64,000 nt of DNA from Fistulifera solaris. Lineage: Eukaryota > Bacillariophyta > Bacillariophyceae > Naviculales > Stauroneidaceae. Below are positions 22,531-33,290 of this stretch, in pieces (position 1 is the stretch's first letter; the number at the start of each line of letters is the position of its first letter). A model generated the notes under the pieces. That model was not told where the DNA came from and did not search any database. It saw nothing but the letters and a program-made list of their open reading frames with translations. The translations under genes and the position numbers were made by a program. The stretch is taken from the NCBI GenBank assembly GCA_030295235.1, contig AP026142.1:186001-250000 (forward strand). Reading direction: 5' to 3'.

Positions 22531-22708
22531 CACGGCTTTGTCTGTGTTGCCGTCAAACTCGAAGTCGACTGTACGGCTTTGGAACGGTGCTGCTCCCTCT
22601 GAATCTGCATTTTCTCCCTCTGAAGCGGCTGGGGTGTCTGCGTTGGCATCGAAACAAAGCGGATTGTCGTCTTCATCATCAGGAATTGATGCTTCGGTGC
22701 AGAAGGCT

Positions 22709-23183
22709 TCAAAGTTCGCGGAAGCCAGGGGCTGAGTAAAAGGTTGCGACGTTTGAACGTGGATCAATTGGAATTGTCTTCTTGTTGCTGCCCCAGTAAA
22801 GAATCGCGTGTTTACTTGTTGTATCACATCCAGAGAGTTTGTGTCCGGTGTATTTTGCCCAATGTTGCGGTGATAAAAGTCTGACCTTGCCGTCTGGTAC
22901 GTAATATGAATTTGGAATCGTGAAGGATGTCATCTTGCCCTCATCATTTTCCCATGACCATTTCAGAGTTCCTTTCATCACGTTGCTGGTGCGAGTACCG
23001 CCAAAGCCCTTGATAATCAAATTTGTTTCTTGTAATTCCCCAACAAAGTCCGTTCGCGACATGGGAGATGCATGCTGAGCATCTATTGTCGACACCCACT
23101 GGAACGGAGTCGGTATCAAAAGTGGTGGTAAGTACTTGTGGGATCGCATTTGCACTGAAACACATAGCTGTCATCATCAGCAC
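22709..23183 (-). pseudogene. copia protease region, frameshifted
   Basis: Contains DTDSVPVGVDNRCSACISHV, the copia aspartic-protease entry, then a frame change and FVGELQETNLIIKGFGGTRT, TSFTIPNSYYVPDGKVRLLS and PQHWAKYTGH. The order and spacing fit the region between Gag and integrase. Confidence 0.75.
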
Positions 23184-23521
23184 ATATCTCCTTTGGACGC
23201 ATTTTGCGCTGTCTCCACCATCTGGCTATTGGATTGCGGAATCGAATGAGCGGCGTGTGAGAAGTGTATGTTGCCTTTCGTGCTGCTTGTTTCCTTTTGT
23301 GAAGGATTGCGTTGGACTTGCAGTTTTGTATCCATACTGTGTGAATGCGGACCAGGTAAGTCTGAATTGGACTGCAAACGCGTTGACCAAATGTTTTCAA
23401 TCGCTTGCTAATGGGTTTCTTTCGAAGTCTCTTAGGAATATAGCAAGTTGTGACGTCATTAAAATGGTCAAAGAACAAACAGTATATCAGGGATGCGGTG
23501 AAGATAAGTAGCCAGTCCCAG

Positions 23522-24835
23522 CTAAAGCTGAGGTACCGCCAGATGGACTTGGTTAGTCACTGTCGCTGCTTCGTTGTCACTTTCATCTGAGTACTCTTCG
23601 TCGTTGTCGTCTTGTTCGCTGTCGCTATCGTCGAGGGAGTGCAGCAAGAGCTTTGACAAGTCGCTCTTTCTTTGCTTCAGGCTTCGAGGTTCCCGGTTTT
23701 CTAATGTTGGCTTGGCGACAATCAACCGTCTTGTGTTTTCCCCACGAGTTGTGCTTATCGCACCAGAAGTACTCGCTTTTCTCGACTGTCTTCTGCTTTG
23801 GCTCGTCATCCTTGGGAGGTACCGACATCCAGTCTGGCTTTGGAGTGTTTCTGTTGCGCTGGGGTTTGCCTTTTACCTGGTGCTTTGGCTTGTTTTCGGT
23901 CTTTTTCTTGCTTTCCAACTTTTGAAGTTTTGCCTCTAACGCGAGAATCTTTTTCTTCTTCCCGGCAAGGGCAGCGTTCCAGAGAGAAAGCTGTACCAAG
24001 GTCTTGTACTTGTTGTCTGCTAGGTTCATAAGGTGATCCGGAGTCATCGGAAGACCCTCGTGGTAATCTTCTTCTTTCTTCAGGATGTAGTTGACAAAGG
24101 TGCGATCGGATGCTGCCTTGTAACCCTTGAAGAGATTTTTGCAAGAAGATCATTTGTGGTTTCGCCCACGAGCTGCCAATCCTTCCAACAACTGTTTGAC
24201 TTGCTGATTCATCTTGGTGATGTTGTGCTGGATTTTCGGTAAGTACTGGTCCAAACTGGAGAGCTGTGTGCGAATGTGTGTGACCGTTCGCGTTTTGTAT
24301 CAATGTATGTCTCACGGATGATGACTTTGAACAAGCAAGGGCCACTCGGGATACCGTTAATGGTATACTGGTCACGCCAGATCGTGATGCGATCAATGGC
24401 GGTCGGGCTTAGAGAGGAAATGAGGCAGTTGGCTGCCATGTAGGAATCTTGTGCTGCGCGGGACGGAGTACTGATGTACGTCTTGGCGCGTGGTCTTGGA
24501 TATGCTCCAAGGTGATGTCTCCGTAGTTGGAGAGGAGGTTGGTGGTGTTCTGGACAGGCTCGATGGCTTCGATATCATCGGGGATGTTGAAGATCGGCCC
24601 CCAACCAAAGTTGCTAGCACGGATGCTAAGTCCTTCAATGAAGGGCGCGTCGACCAGGGTCGCAGTCGAATCGTTCATCTCCAATCTGCTTGGTCGCCCG
24701 TTTAGGTAAAGGCAAGATCCTTCGCGAGTAGAGAAGTCGATGACTTGGTGGGAGCTCAAGCCGGGCTTAGAGCAAAGGGAGCTGCGACGGGAGCAGCGAT
24801 GTTAGGGTCGGCGTTGTTCGCGGGCGTCAGCCATT
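23522..24835 (-). pseudogene. copia gag region, frameshifted
   Basis: Gag segments are spread over several frames: HQVIDFSTREGSCLYLNGRP (24759), PVQNTTNLLSNYGDITLEHI, ITIWRDQYTINGIPSGPCLF, DHLMNLADNKYKTLVQLSLW, and a basic Gln/Lys-rich C-terminus with a zinc-knuckle-like segment (FWCDKHNSWGKHKTVDCRQ). It ends in an acidic Asp/Glu/Ser-rich stretch near 23600. Confidence 0.8.
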
Positions 24836-24856
24836 TCGGTCGAACGAAGTAGTTGT

Positions 24857-24910
24857 TATAAAGTGCGGAGCTTTATGGTCACTTATAAAGTACGGAGCTT
24901 TATAGTCACT
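24857..24910. repeat. two 27-bp tandem units in the copia leader
   Basis: Units 24857-24883 and 24884-24910 differ at two positions. They lie between the 5' LTR and gag and contain CGGAGCTTTAT in both. They may be a packaging or regulatory part of the leader. Confidence 0.75.
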
Positions 24911-24922
24911 TTGCGCAGAGGA

Positions 24923-25305
24923 AGCGTCTTAAAATCCACAGGTGCCGGAGCCGTCTATGGATTGGGCTTGACAAAATTAACTTGGTGCAAACGGATTGCT
25001 GCAAACGGATTGCTTGTTAAAATTATAAGCTAGTAAATGAAGTTATCCTTTTGATATCAATCTTGTTGTTGTCTTCATTGTTCTCATTTTTGATTCATGT
25101 AGAATATGCAGAAGCTGCTGGCATTGTTCTTTGTCAGTAATAGTTAGGTTCTTTCGGCAGCTGTTAGTTCTTTGAATAAGGAGGGTTCGAGTTTTGGTAG
25201 ATTGCTGTTCGCTTCTCGTTTTCATTATCATGTAATGTGTAGTTCCACTTGTCATTCCGTTTATTGTAGTCACGTGCGGGACTGTACGGGACTGGTTATT
25301 CAACA
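24923..25305 (-). repeat. 5' LTR of the second copia element (LTR B)
   Basis: 383 bp, matching the solo LTR at 17494-17876, and starting TGTTGAATAACC in element orientation at 25305. It is flanked by CGAGCG on the gene side. The inner end is GACGCT, not the usual CA. Confidence 0.88.
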
Positions 25306-25743
25306 CGAGCGAGATAAAAAGGACCGAGTCCCGTATCAATCGTGACACGATGGTAAAAACTACATACTGTACTCGTAGAAAGATAGTCTAACTGAAATAT
25401 GTAGAAGCAGCGCGTGCCCAACCTTCAAAAAATCTCTGAATCAAAAATTGTATACCAGTTCGACAATTTTCGTCACCGTCGTAGAATTTGTATGACATTG
25501 CAACGTAACGCTGATTTGAAAATGTACCAGCGTTTCTGCGTGAAAAACCCGGAAGTAAAAGGCAGAAAAACCTCAAAAACAGATTTAAAAACAAAACATA
25601 CCATTGTATTCAGTGTTTTCTAATACATCTGACTGATAAATTTGATCTTTTGTTTATTCATTATTTTGGTCAAAAACTGATGATTTAAATTATTTTCCAA
25701 AGGGTTAAGGATATGCTGTAGTAGTATTTGTACGCGAGAAAAT

Positions 25744-25817
25744 TTGTCTGGGTTCAGACAATTTTTTTCATGTCCTAGCTTACGTAAAGCTACAGAAAAT
25801 TGTCTGAACCCAGACAA
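25744..25817. repeat. perfect 22-bp inverted repeat hairpin (copy B)
   Basis: Identical to 18316-18389. It lies about 370 bp beyond the stop codon of the MscS-like gene at 26190, on its 3' side. Confidence 0.75.
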
Positions 25818-25982
25818 TTTTTGAAAAGGTTGAGATATGCGTGCCGATCTAGTTCCCAGAGTTAAAGTTTGAATACGAAGTAATAATGAAGAATGTGCTC
25901 GCTGAAGGGAGTATAAGCATCAAGCAACAATGGGCTGAATTGGGTCTGTCAGTCAGTTGCTTGTGATCAGAGTAACCTTACG

Positions 25983-26063
25983 GCATCTTGGTCGGATAAA
26001 TAGGCAAACAATAAACGATTAGCAAGACGCATCTTGGTCGGATAAATAGGCAAGCAATAAAAG
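25983..26063. repeat. 46-bp tandem repeat (copy B)
   Basis: Identical to the pair at 18555-18635, located between the hairpin and the MscS-like stop codon. Confidence 0.72.
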
Positions 26064-26189
26064 ATATTCAAGAAGAATTTCTATATGAAACGAAGTAAGT
26101 AAATGGTCAAACGCATCCATGCTAATTTATTCCAGAATCTTTTTGGGCTCGGAAGGCCTTCCGGGAATTCGTCAACAAAGATTTCATGG

Positions 26190-28370
26190 CTATCCAATGA
26201 ACATACAAAAAGTGTGATTACTTTCCTGCTGCTCTACCTCATCCTTGCTTTCGTCGTCGTCGTCGTCGTCAATCTTCAGGAATCCGTCACTCTTTCCTAG
26301 GCCTTCATTGAGTATGCGGCTTTGCTTTCGGCAGAAATGTTTCAGTTTGGTTTTGCTATCCAAAACGATCTCATGTTCTTTCCATGTCTCACGGTGCCTA
26401 TGAAACCAGATACGAACGCAACAGAAATAAAGCTCAATGCACAACGTGTTAAAAAAAGCAGATGCACCCGAGTAGCAGACAAAATGTTTACTATTCCACT
26501 CACCAGATTACGACGCAATATTTTGTGTGTCCGTGTTTATCAACAACTACATCGTACTCCGGTACTGTCACGTCAACCCATTCGCGAGGAATATTGTTTG
26601 CAAATTGCCGAACCTGCTCTTGGAACCACCCAAATGATGGACCATCATCTGTATTCATAGGGACCAGCAAACTGACGCTAAATGCTGCTTGATAACAAGT
26701 CTTGTTTCTTTCAACTGTCGAATAGATTTCAAAGCCACGAGGCTTATTTATCCATAAGCCGCTCAAAATGTTGACAAGATCCACAGAGAACAAATAAATC
26801 TTCTCAACACGCCATCTGTGTTCCCTTTTGTAAAGGATCTGAGAGAGTGACTGGTCTGTAATGGGTTTATTTCCAGCCAATCGCCGATTTCATAAGAGAA
26901 CCCCCTTTTGTTACCATGGCCAAAGGCAGCGACGACAGCCACACCAACGAAAAAGAGGCTGAGAAAGGTAGGAACAACGCCAAGTAAGATGAAAATCAAG
27001 GGGGCGACGATAGCCACACAGATAATGTTCATCATCTGCTCGAAAGCGTGATCATTTCGAGATGCGCTAATAGTCGCAGATTGAAGCAATTGATATTCTT
27101 CGTACACTCTCTTGATAAGCCAAACGAATATCTCCTTAGATATTCTCCCATTGCGGGAAGGGCGAAACGTTTTGATGAGCTCTGTTGCTTTATAGCTGTT
27201 TTTGGGATTTCTCTCATCAATACCAGCAAACTCAACAACCTCACAAAAATCGAGCTCGGTACTCTTTGTTGCTTCTCCCTGCAAAGTAAGCAAGTCCTTA
27301 TATATGTCTTCGGCTGATTTCAATGCAATTTCTTTTCGCATAAGTTCCAGAGCCGTTCGAAGAAGCCAAAAACCATGCAATGAGATCGTTAGATCATCTC
27401 GCAAACGAAAGCGAGCTGAATCTTTCTCTTCCTTTTCAAGCCACGCTCTACATGCGTTTTTGAAATTTTCGGTGAATAGCTCTTCTTTTCTAACGGCTCC
27501 GTTGACCTCGGCTAACTCGAGAATGAACAACATGTTCTGCATCACCCGAACGACGTTCTTTGCATCAAACTTGTAAGCCTTTGTCTCTCTCGACAAAAAG
27601 ATAAGCATATGCTTTACGGCAACAGCAACCATTATGAGCAGAGCAATAATAAACTCTCCGTCACGCACGGCATCTGGGGGAACATGGCTTGAAGGACAAG
27701 AATCACTGAAACGTAAGCTATCTTGAAAGTACAACCAGCGTCGAGAGAAGTGACGAGTTAAAACCCCGTCAATTATATCAACAAAGATTGAGAATAACAA
27801 AAATCAACGGCCAGCCCTTTGCATCAACAAATAGAGGCCTACCCGTAAGATGTTTAAGCGGTGAAAAGATGTGCAAGGGTGCACGGGACTCCATGTAATC
27901 ACGAAGAGCATTTTGATGTGCCAACAGAGTCATCGTCATGGTGATGCCCACGATGGCCATAGCCGCGTATAAATCAACCAAAAGAAAAGAACGAAATCCG
28001 CTATACTTCTAGCGGACGACTGTTCTCTGTCACCAAAGGTATCATCTGGAATGGTGAATTGTATCACAAAGTAGATCGTATTACAAGCCACTGCAAATCC
28101 CCCCAAATAATGGGACGACTGATGCAAGCTGTTTCAAAGCGGTTTGTGCCGAGCGCGCAAGGGTTCGTAGCGATTTTACCAAAGTGAAAGCTTGTTCAGG
28201 GTGTGCGCTCGAAGATTCATCAAGAACGGAAGACTCTTGTTCACGCTTCGCGAGTTTACTGTTCCATTCGAATATGCATTCAGCAAACAGCTGCTCAATA
28301 TGGTGTGGATCAAAATGGTAGCCGCGCGGCCTTGCGGGAGAACTAGGGTAATGTTCTTTTCAATTGCTCG
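26190..28370 (-). CDS. MscS-like channel gene with several homopolymer frame breaks (locus 4)
   Basis: Exon 2 is 26397-26190 and exon 1 runs from 26504 upward, with a 106-bp intron before HRETW. The reading frame changes at runs near 28099-28104 (C6), 27980 (A run), 27782 and 26863-26865 (GGG). Each is explained by one base too many or too few. Read through, it shows membrane segments (ACNTIYFVIQFTIP, AMAIVGITMTMTLLA, FIIALLIMVAVAVKHMLIFL) and the soluble helical insert shared with locus 2 (KAYKFDAKNVVRVMQNMLFI...). Two more membrane segments (IICVAIVAPLIFILLG, FFVGVAVVAAFG) lead to FSYEIGDWLEI and WRVEKIYLFSVD. Exon 2 ends in an acidic run of Asp encoded by a GTC repeat. The true N-terminus is unresolved. 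The frame is traceable to about 28330 (GYHFDPHHIEQLFAECIFEW). The gene may be intact in the organism. Confidence 0.78.
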
Positions 28371-29250
28371 CGGCGCGGAAATTTGTGAATTGTTATTTTT
28401 CGAGTGAAATGCAGGTTGATGTATATCGATGGAATTTGTGCTCCATGTTGTATTCCTCCACGGTGAGGTGCACCGCGTTTAAAGGAATGGAGATTGCGAG
28501 TCTTGCATAAATTTCACACCACATGATAAATAACCGATTTCGGTGCGGCTTAAGTCGCAAGACACGACGCGTCAAGTCTTTTCCTTGTTCGGCTACTCGT
28601 GAACGGAGGAGTCTAATAAAAACTCAAATCCTACCGTCAAGCGCGACCAAGGCAAAATAAAGGCAGAATGCTGCCACCGATCCCATGTGCAAATACGAGA
28701 AGAGCGACACCACGAGTTTGCAATGATCTTGTATCGCAAATACCGTCGACACGAGCATTCTATCGTTGACTGTCAACTCGATAGCAATACTGTTGGGAAT
28801 CCCTGATCGCTCGCGATGATCTTTTGGAGCCCCCATTGCAATCAAAAATTCCCGAAATCGAGCTACTGGTGTGAAATTCATGTAGTCGTCGTTCGCTTCG
28901 TTATTGAACAAACAACTGACCTAATTCATTCAAGTCGATGACTCTGTCGGGTGAGTTTCAAAGCGCAGTGTCTGCCTTTTCCTGCTACCTGCGCTGAGAG
29001 AGACAATAGTCGACATGCGTTACGCGTTGTTGATTGCTATGTGCGAGAGACTGCGAAACGTTGTAATAGTTTATTGCTTTGAGAGGAGCAATAATGTAAA
29101 AGCAAAAATATTTTGTTGCAAATAGGCGACGAAATGCGGCGCGTTATTCAACGCATTTACCACGATGGGGTCCGAGCCCTGTCTCATCCATGACACGACG
29201 AAAAATCTGCGTACATTCGAAAAGAAAAGTAGAAATAACGAAACGCTAAC
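28371..29250 (-). other. upstream region of MscS locus 4, shared with 16838-17493
   Basis: It contains an open piece (28911-28624) with NDRMLVSTVFAIQDHCKL and a membrane-like stretch (LVVSLFSYLHMGSVAAFCLY), and a second piece (28575-28393) with no recognisable homology. Both regions have degraded counterparts upstream of locus 3. These may be upstream exons of the MscS-like gene or remnants of another membrane protein. I cannot decide. Confidence 0.45.
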
Positions 29251-29804
29251 GAAACGGGAAGCTCCGCGTTACGATAAAAGTGTGTCCTTTTAATCCCCGC
29301 AGTGTTTTAGTTCGAACAAAGACAAAGAATTCTTTACAAATGGTATTCATGATGATGACATCTTCGCACCAGTTTTCTCGATAGAGATATTTTGTACTTT
29401 ATCCAAATGATTCGATAGTTATAGCCAAATTTTTTCGGACAAATTTTCTTTCTTCTCATTTCACCGCACTCGTCATCATGCTCCTGCACCGAGTATGACG
29501 TACTGACATCATTCCTCTTGTTGTTGACTTATTCTTCTTCGGCTCATTCATCGTTGTCTCTAACTGCAACGAAGACACGATCCGTATACCTTAGCAAGGC
29601 CTCTAGGCTCCAGTTTTTCTATTTGCTCTCTAGGCATAGTAAGGACAATTTTCGATTTGCAAGAGCGCAAACAACAACAAAGTCTAACGGGGACTGCGAG
29701 TGAGGGTGACTCTAGTTTATCCAGCAATAACTTGCGTGTATCTTCGCTTTCATGCGTCAAAGGCACATACACCACGATTGTAGTTATCCGTACGCACGGA
29801 TACT
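29251..29804. other. intergenic, no gene seen
   Basis: No convincing coding frame on either strand. A short Leu/Ser-rich frame on the plus strand (29518-29703) has no family signature. The right end holds the 3' UTR of the HAD hydrolase gene. Confidence 0.5.
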
Positions 29805-30709
29805 TTACTCCGACTCGGGAAACAGGTCAACCAATTCAGCAAAACCCGGCGGCAAAATGAGGTCGGCTCCGTTTTGTTGCATCGTTTGACTCAGAATGGC
29901 TTCCGTGTGTGGTTTACCCAACGCCGCTTCGGCGGCCGCGGCTTCCGGTGTCGTGACGCCGACACCACTGCACCCCGCCGCTACCGCCGCCGTAATGTCA
30001 TCGGGGGTATCGCCCACGAGAACGACCGACCGCGACGGTTCGACACCGAGCAACGCGCAAACGCGCAATACCGGCGTCGGATCCGGTTTGCTGGGTCCAT
30101 CTTCCATACAGTACGTGGCCGCAATCAATGTGTCGAGTCCATGTTCGTGGAGAAATTTCATACAATCCGAACGGGGCCGTCCCGTGACAATGCCGATGCC
30201 CGGTTTCGATCGTTTGTGCAATTCGAGAAGAGTCTCTTTTGTGGAATCAGTGTTTCCAGCGTACACAATCCCGGTGTATCCCCGTGTCCTTGATAGTATT
30301 GTTCAAACGTTTCCGTCACTTGTTCGAGCGTAATCTCTTCTTTGTTGGGTAGAGCACTGTATTCTTGAATGAGTCGATGCGACAGTTGCCAATCATCGTT
30401 GGCGTTGCCGCGTCGTTTCATTTCCGTGACAATTTCGTCATTGACAGCCGTCGCACCGTACGTGTGACACGTCTTGACAATGGCGGCCCGGTACGATTGG
30501 GAAACTTCCGCGAGGACGCCGTCCATGTCGAGTAAGAGTGTTGTGTATTTCTGAGACGACATTGTGTGGTGATGTTGATTGTTGTTGTTGTTGTTTTTAT
30601 TGGCTGTCGAACAGTCGCAGAGACTCGACACGAAAAGGAAAAGAAGGAAATACAGAGGAAGAGAAATAATAATAGTTGTTGATTGGAAAGCCATGAAAAA
30701 TTCTTTCAC
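29805..30709 (-). CDS. HAD-superfamily (subfamily IA) hydrolase, one homopolymer frame break
   Basis: The start is either 30709, which adds a hydrophobic leader (IIISLPLYFLLFLFVSSLC) and Asn/His runs, or the internal Met at 30562 (MSSQKYTTLLLDMDG). HAD motif I is LLLDMDGVLAEV. The cap region has KRRGNANDDWQLSHRLI and VTETFEQYYQGHGDTPGL. The frame then shifts at the T run 30237-30240 (plus strand). Adding one base joins ETLIPQK to LLELHKRSKPGIGIVTGRPR (motif II). Motif III/IV is PSRSVVLVGDTPDDITAAVAAG, and the chain ends at 29805. The layout matches a HAD-IA family known in plants and algae, probably a phosphatase whose substrate is unknown. A leader start would suggest secretory-pathway entry. 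The gene is the likely functional parent of the pseudogene at 14690-15530. Confidence 0.8.
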
Positions 30710-31111
30710 CGCATTTCAACTAAATGAAGCCGATCTCGGCGTCTGCGGCCGTCGATCATCGCGTCGAAAGAAAGAAAAACAAAAAACTCGTGCCAACGAG
30801 GCGTTGTGACGCATGACGTTTTCAGTCTAAGAAAATGCTGTCGTACCGCACTCTTTATTCCGCGTGGAAGTACACTTTTGTATGAAGTAGATTATGTACG
30901 ACACTAGTCTGTCATCGTCCGATAAAGGCGATGCGAAGCACGCAAACATCCATCAAAACACGACAACATCAACATAAGACTTCAACATCCGCCTCCTTTT
31001 CATTCTCGAGCAAAAGCAACCTTTGCCAAGACCCTTGCTTCCTTTTCCTTTTCGATCGCCTATAATCCTATTAACTCTTTCTCTCATTGACTTAACAATA
31101 CTCTCGTCAGA
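30710..31111. promoter_or_regulatory. divergent intergenic region between HAD gene and clpS
   Basis: A 400-bp gap between two genes transcribed outwards, so it should carry both promoters. The right end is pyrimidine-rich (CTCTTTCTCTC just before the clpS ATG). No specific motif can be assigned. Confidence 0.4.
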
Positions 31112-31609
31112 ATGATGTCAAATACGCGCTTCGTTCTTTTCCTGATGATGGCTTCAGTATGGCATTTGGGAAACGCCTTTCTTCTTGTCGCTCCTCCTTC
31201 ATTGTCACCAACTTCGACGACACGACTCTTCGGAATGGCGCAACCGGAAACACAAATTAAGACCAAAACAACGGTCAAAACGGCGAGCAAACAAAAGGTC
31301 GAAATTAAAAAGAAATTCAAGACGGACGATCCTGTCCAAAATCGCGACGATGACTTTCAAGATGCGCCCATGTACAAGGTTATGTTGTTGCGTGATGAAG
31401 ATTACGATCAAGAACATGTTGTGACGCGATTGTGTGCTATTTTGGATGATATGGATGAAGATCAAGCCGCGACAGTATGGAAACAGGCCATGGCGGCCGG
31501 ACAAGCCATGTGTGGCAAGTATCCGTTTGAGCGGGCGGAATTGTTTAAGGAACAGTTGTTGCGATCGGATCCGATGATTTTTTGTGATCTGGTAGAAGAG
31601 AATGCCTAA
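31112..31609 (+). CDS. clpS: plastid-targeted ClpS-like Clp protease adaptor
   Basis: 165 residues, single exon. The signal peptide (TRFVLFLMMASVWHLGN) ends in GNAF-LLVAPP, an ASAF-type plastid cleavage motif. After a basic Thr/Lys-rich transit region, the ClpS core starts at MYKVMLLRDEDYDQEHVVTR. It continues with LDDMDEDQAATVWKQAMAAG and GKYPFERAELFKEQLLRSDP. ClpS binds proteins with destabilising N-terminal residues and hands them to the stromal ClpC/P protease. The usual N-D-x-x-x-T/P segment appears as LRDEDYDQEHVV, so substrate choice may differ from bacterial ClpS. The gene ends 140 bp before the convergent Kelch gene. Confidence 0.85.
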   Translation: MMSNTRFVLFLMMASVWHLGNAFLLVAPPSLSPTSTTRLFGMAQPETQIKTKTTVKTASKQKVEIKKKFKTDDPVQNRDDDFQDAPMYKVMLLRDEDYDQEHVVTRLCAILDDMDEDQAATVWKQAMAAGQAMCGKYPFERAELFKEQLLRSDPMIFCDLVEENA

Positions 31610-31746
31610 AGGAGGAGGTGACGAGTACTCTATAGTGTCTAGTGTTACCACAACCGCGCCGCAATCTACATTATCAGCTTGTGTTAGTGTATCCAATAAA
31701 GAAGAAACAATTACAAAGACTTAACAAACAGTACAGGGAATGAACA

Positions 31747-33290
31747 TTAGTCTGTGCTTTTCGTCGACGAGACATCCAAGGTCAGCAAATCGTTGCTAAA
31801 CACATCACCGGGAAGGCGCCCTCCAAATACTAGCAGACGCGAACCATCCAACACGGCCCGGTGTCCAACGCGCGCCCCGCTGTCGTCACTTCCTATCTTT
31901 GGTCCTTTCGTCCATTCCCATGTTTCCGTATTCAACAAGAACGAATCAGCAAACACCACATCGTTCTCGTCGTTGGGATCCCATCCACCGTAGATACAGA
32001 TCGTGTCATCGTGCCACACGAATGCAACATGGCCCGTACGAGGACACGGCGGCGTCCCCTTGGTTTGTACATTGCTCCATTCCCACGTCGATACTGTGCG
32101 TTCCAAGACGTGCACACTGTTGAAACACTGTTCGGCATCGTTGCCGCCAAATACTACCATTTTGGTTCCACACGCCGTGGCTGTGTGGTACGACCGTGGG
32201 CGGGGGCCGTTCCTTGGATCGTCGGCGTATGCCAGACCCAACGGAGGGTATCCAAGACGACTATTTTTTGTAAAAACTTGTTTCCGGAAACACCGCCCCA
32301 CACGACGAGTTCGTGGCCCAGCATTGTGGCCGTGTGGCCACTTCGACCTTTGGGAATGTCGCCCGACACCGATGGCGGATACCACACCATGATTTCGGTG
32401 TCCAAGACCATGACGGGATGAACGATGTGTGATTTGCCAGTCGTTTTGTTGGTGCATTCACCGCCAAAGGCAATCAACAACTGACGTTCCGGTAAATACG
32501 TGGCGGTGTGCCACTGTCGCTTCAAGCCATCGCCATTGTTGAGTGGTTGAATCCAGCGGGTGCCATTGAAGAGATGCAAATCATCCAATGTCAAAGCTAT
32601 TGACGTCTCGGAGGCAAGTGTTTGTCCTCCGTACACGAGAATGCGATTCGGGCCCAAACAAGTCATCGTATGTCCCCATCGTGGACACGGTTGCTGACAA
32701 GAAGGTGGTAACAACACGTCGCCAAGTGACACGCGCGTCGGAATGGGAGGTTGTGGTGAATGGTCCGATTGCATCGATGTGTCGGGACTGGGTTGCTGTT
32801 GCAAAAGCTCGTGGACAGGTTGTTTCGGGTGTGACGGTGTGGATACAAAAGTCTGTGAAGGTGGCTCTTCCTCATCGCCCGTCAGTGTCGCCTGAGTTTG
32901 CGAAAGATCCGGTTGTCCCAGCAGAGTGTTATTCGGATGAGTCGTTGTATTCGAGAAACGGTGATTCGAGACTTCTTCGATGCTATTGTTGGAGGAAGAA
33001 GACGAGTCTTCGAGGCGCACACGCTTGTTACAACTGTCAATGTCATCCTGCAGCGGACGTTGTTTCGGAGTAATCTGGTTGATTTTCGTCGCAGTCTCCG
33101 CCGTCTGGTCGGAAGCGACAGCAGAAGTCGAGTCGCTGGTATGCACACGCAGAGTACCCGAAAAGTTGGTTAATTGCAATAGAACGGTTTCCTTGCTTTT
33201 TTGCGAGAAAGAAACGGCTCCGGTCGGATCGTTCGGAACCAGCGTGAAGGCCACTCCGCCTATGGAAAGCTGCAGTGTCGGGGAACTCAT
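31747..33290 (-). CDS. Kelch-repeat protein, one homopolymer frame break
   Basis: The N-terminal part (about 190 residues) starts MSSPTLQLSIGGVAFTLVPN, then is low-complexity Ser/Thr/Pro/Gln. Then come Kelch repeats: PRWGHTMTCLGPNRILVYGG, KRQWHTATYLPERQLLIAFGG, GRSGHTATMLGHELVVWGG, PRSYHTATACGTKMVVFGG, RTGHVAFVWHDDTICIYGG and ARVGHRAVLDGSRLLVFGG. The blades have the classic H-x-A/T...GG signature, so a six-bladed propeller is likely. The frame shifts at the G run 32202-32206. One more base joins WHTPTIQGTAP to RPRSYHTATA exactly at a repeat boundary. It is probably a protein-interaction scaffold. I see no extra catalytic domain. Confidence 0.85.

Larger units (their letters stand above)
19418..25305 (-). 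mobile_element. second Ty1/copia (CoDi-like) element, minus strand, one LTR truncated
   Basis: Reading leftwards: 5' LTR 25305-24923, leader with tandem repeats, gag, protease, integrase, reverse transcriptase, RNase H, purine tract (GAGAGGGAG, ending at 19451), and then only the first 33 bp of the 3' LTR (19450-19418). Pol order is that of Ty1/copia. The 3' LTR is cut off at a junction with MscS coding sequence, so the element is not a simple insertion. The body carries several frame breaks. Confidence 0.9.
24923..26845 (-). repeat. 1.9-kb near-identical direct repeat, copy B
   Basis: Partner of 17494-19417. Here the repeat continues smoothly into the rest of MscS locus 4, so this is the original copy. 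Confidence 0.9.

Noticed and set aside
23574-23939. Ser/Leu-rich plus-strand membrane-like frame
   Set aside because: It is antisense to the copia gag C-terminus; its hydrophobic look comes from reverse-complemented Lys/Asp codons.
17494-26845. The 1.9-kb direct repeats read as very long LTRs of one element
   Set aside because: Most of each repeat is MscS gene and its 3' flank. The real LTR is the 383-bp part, defined by its junction with the purine tract at 19450/19451 and the leader at 24922.
29805-30709. Programmed frameshift in the HAD gene
   Set aside because: The break lies in a short A run and one added base restores the family motif, as in many unrelated genes here, so sequence error is simpler.
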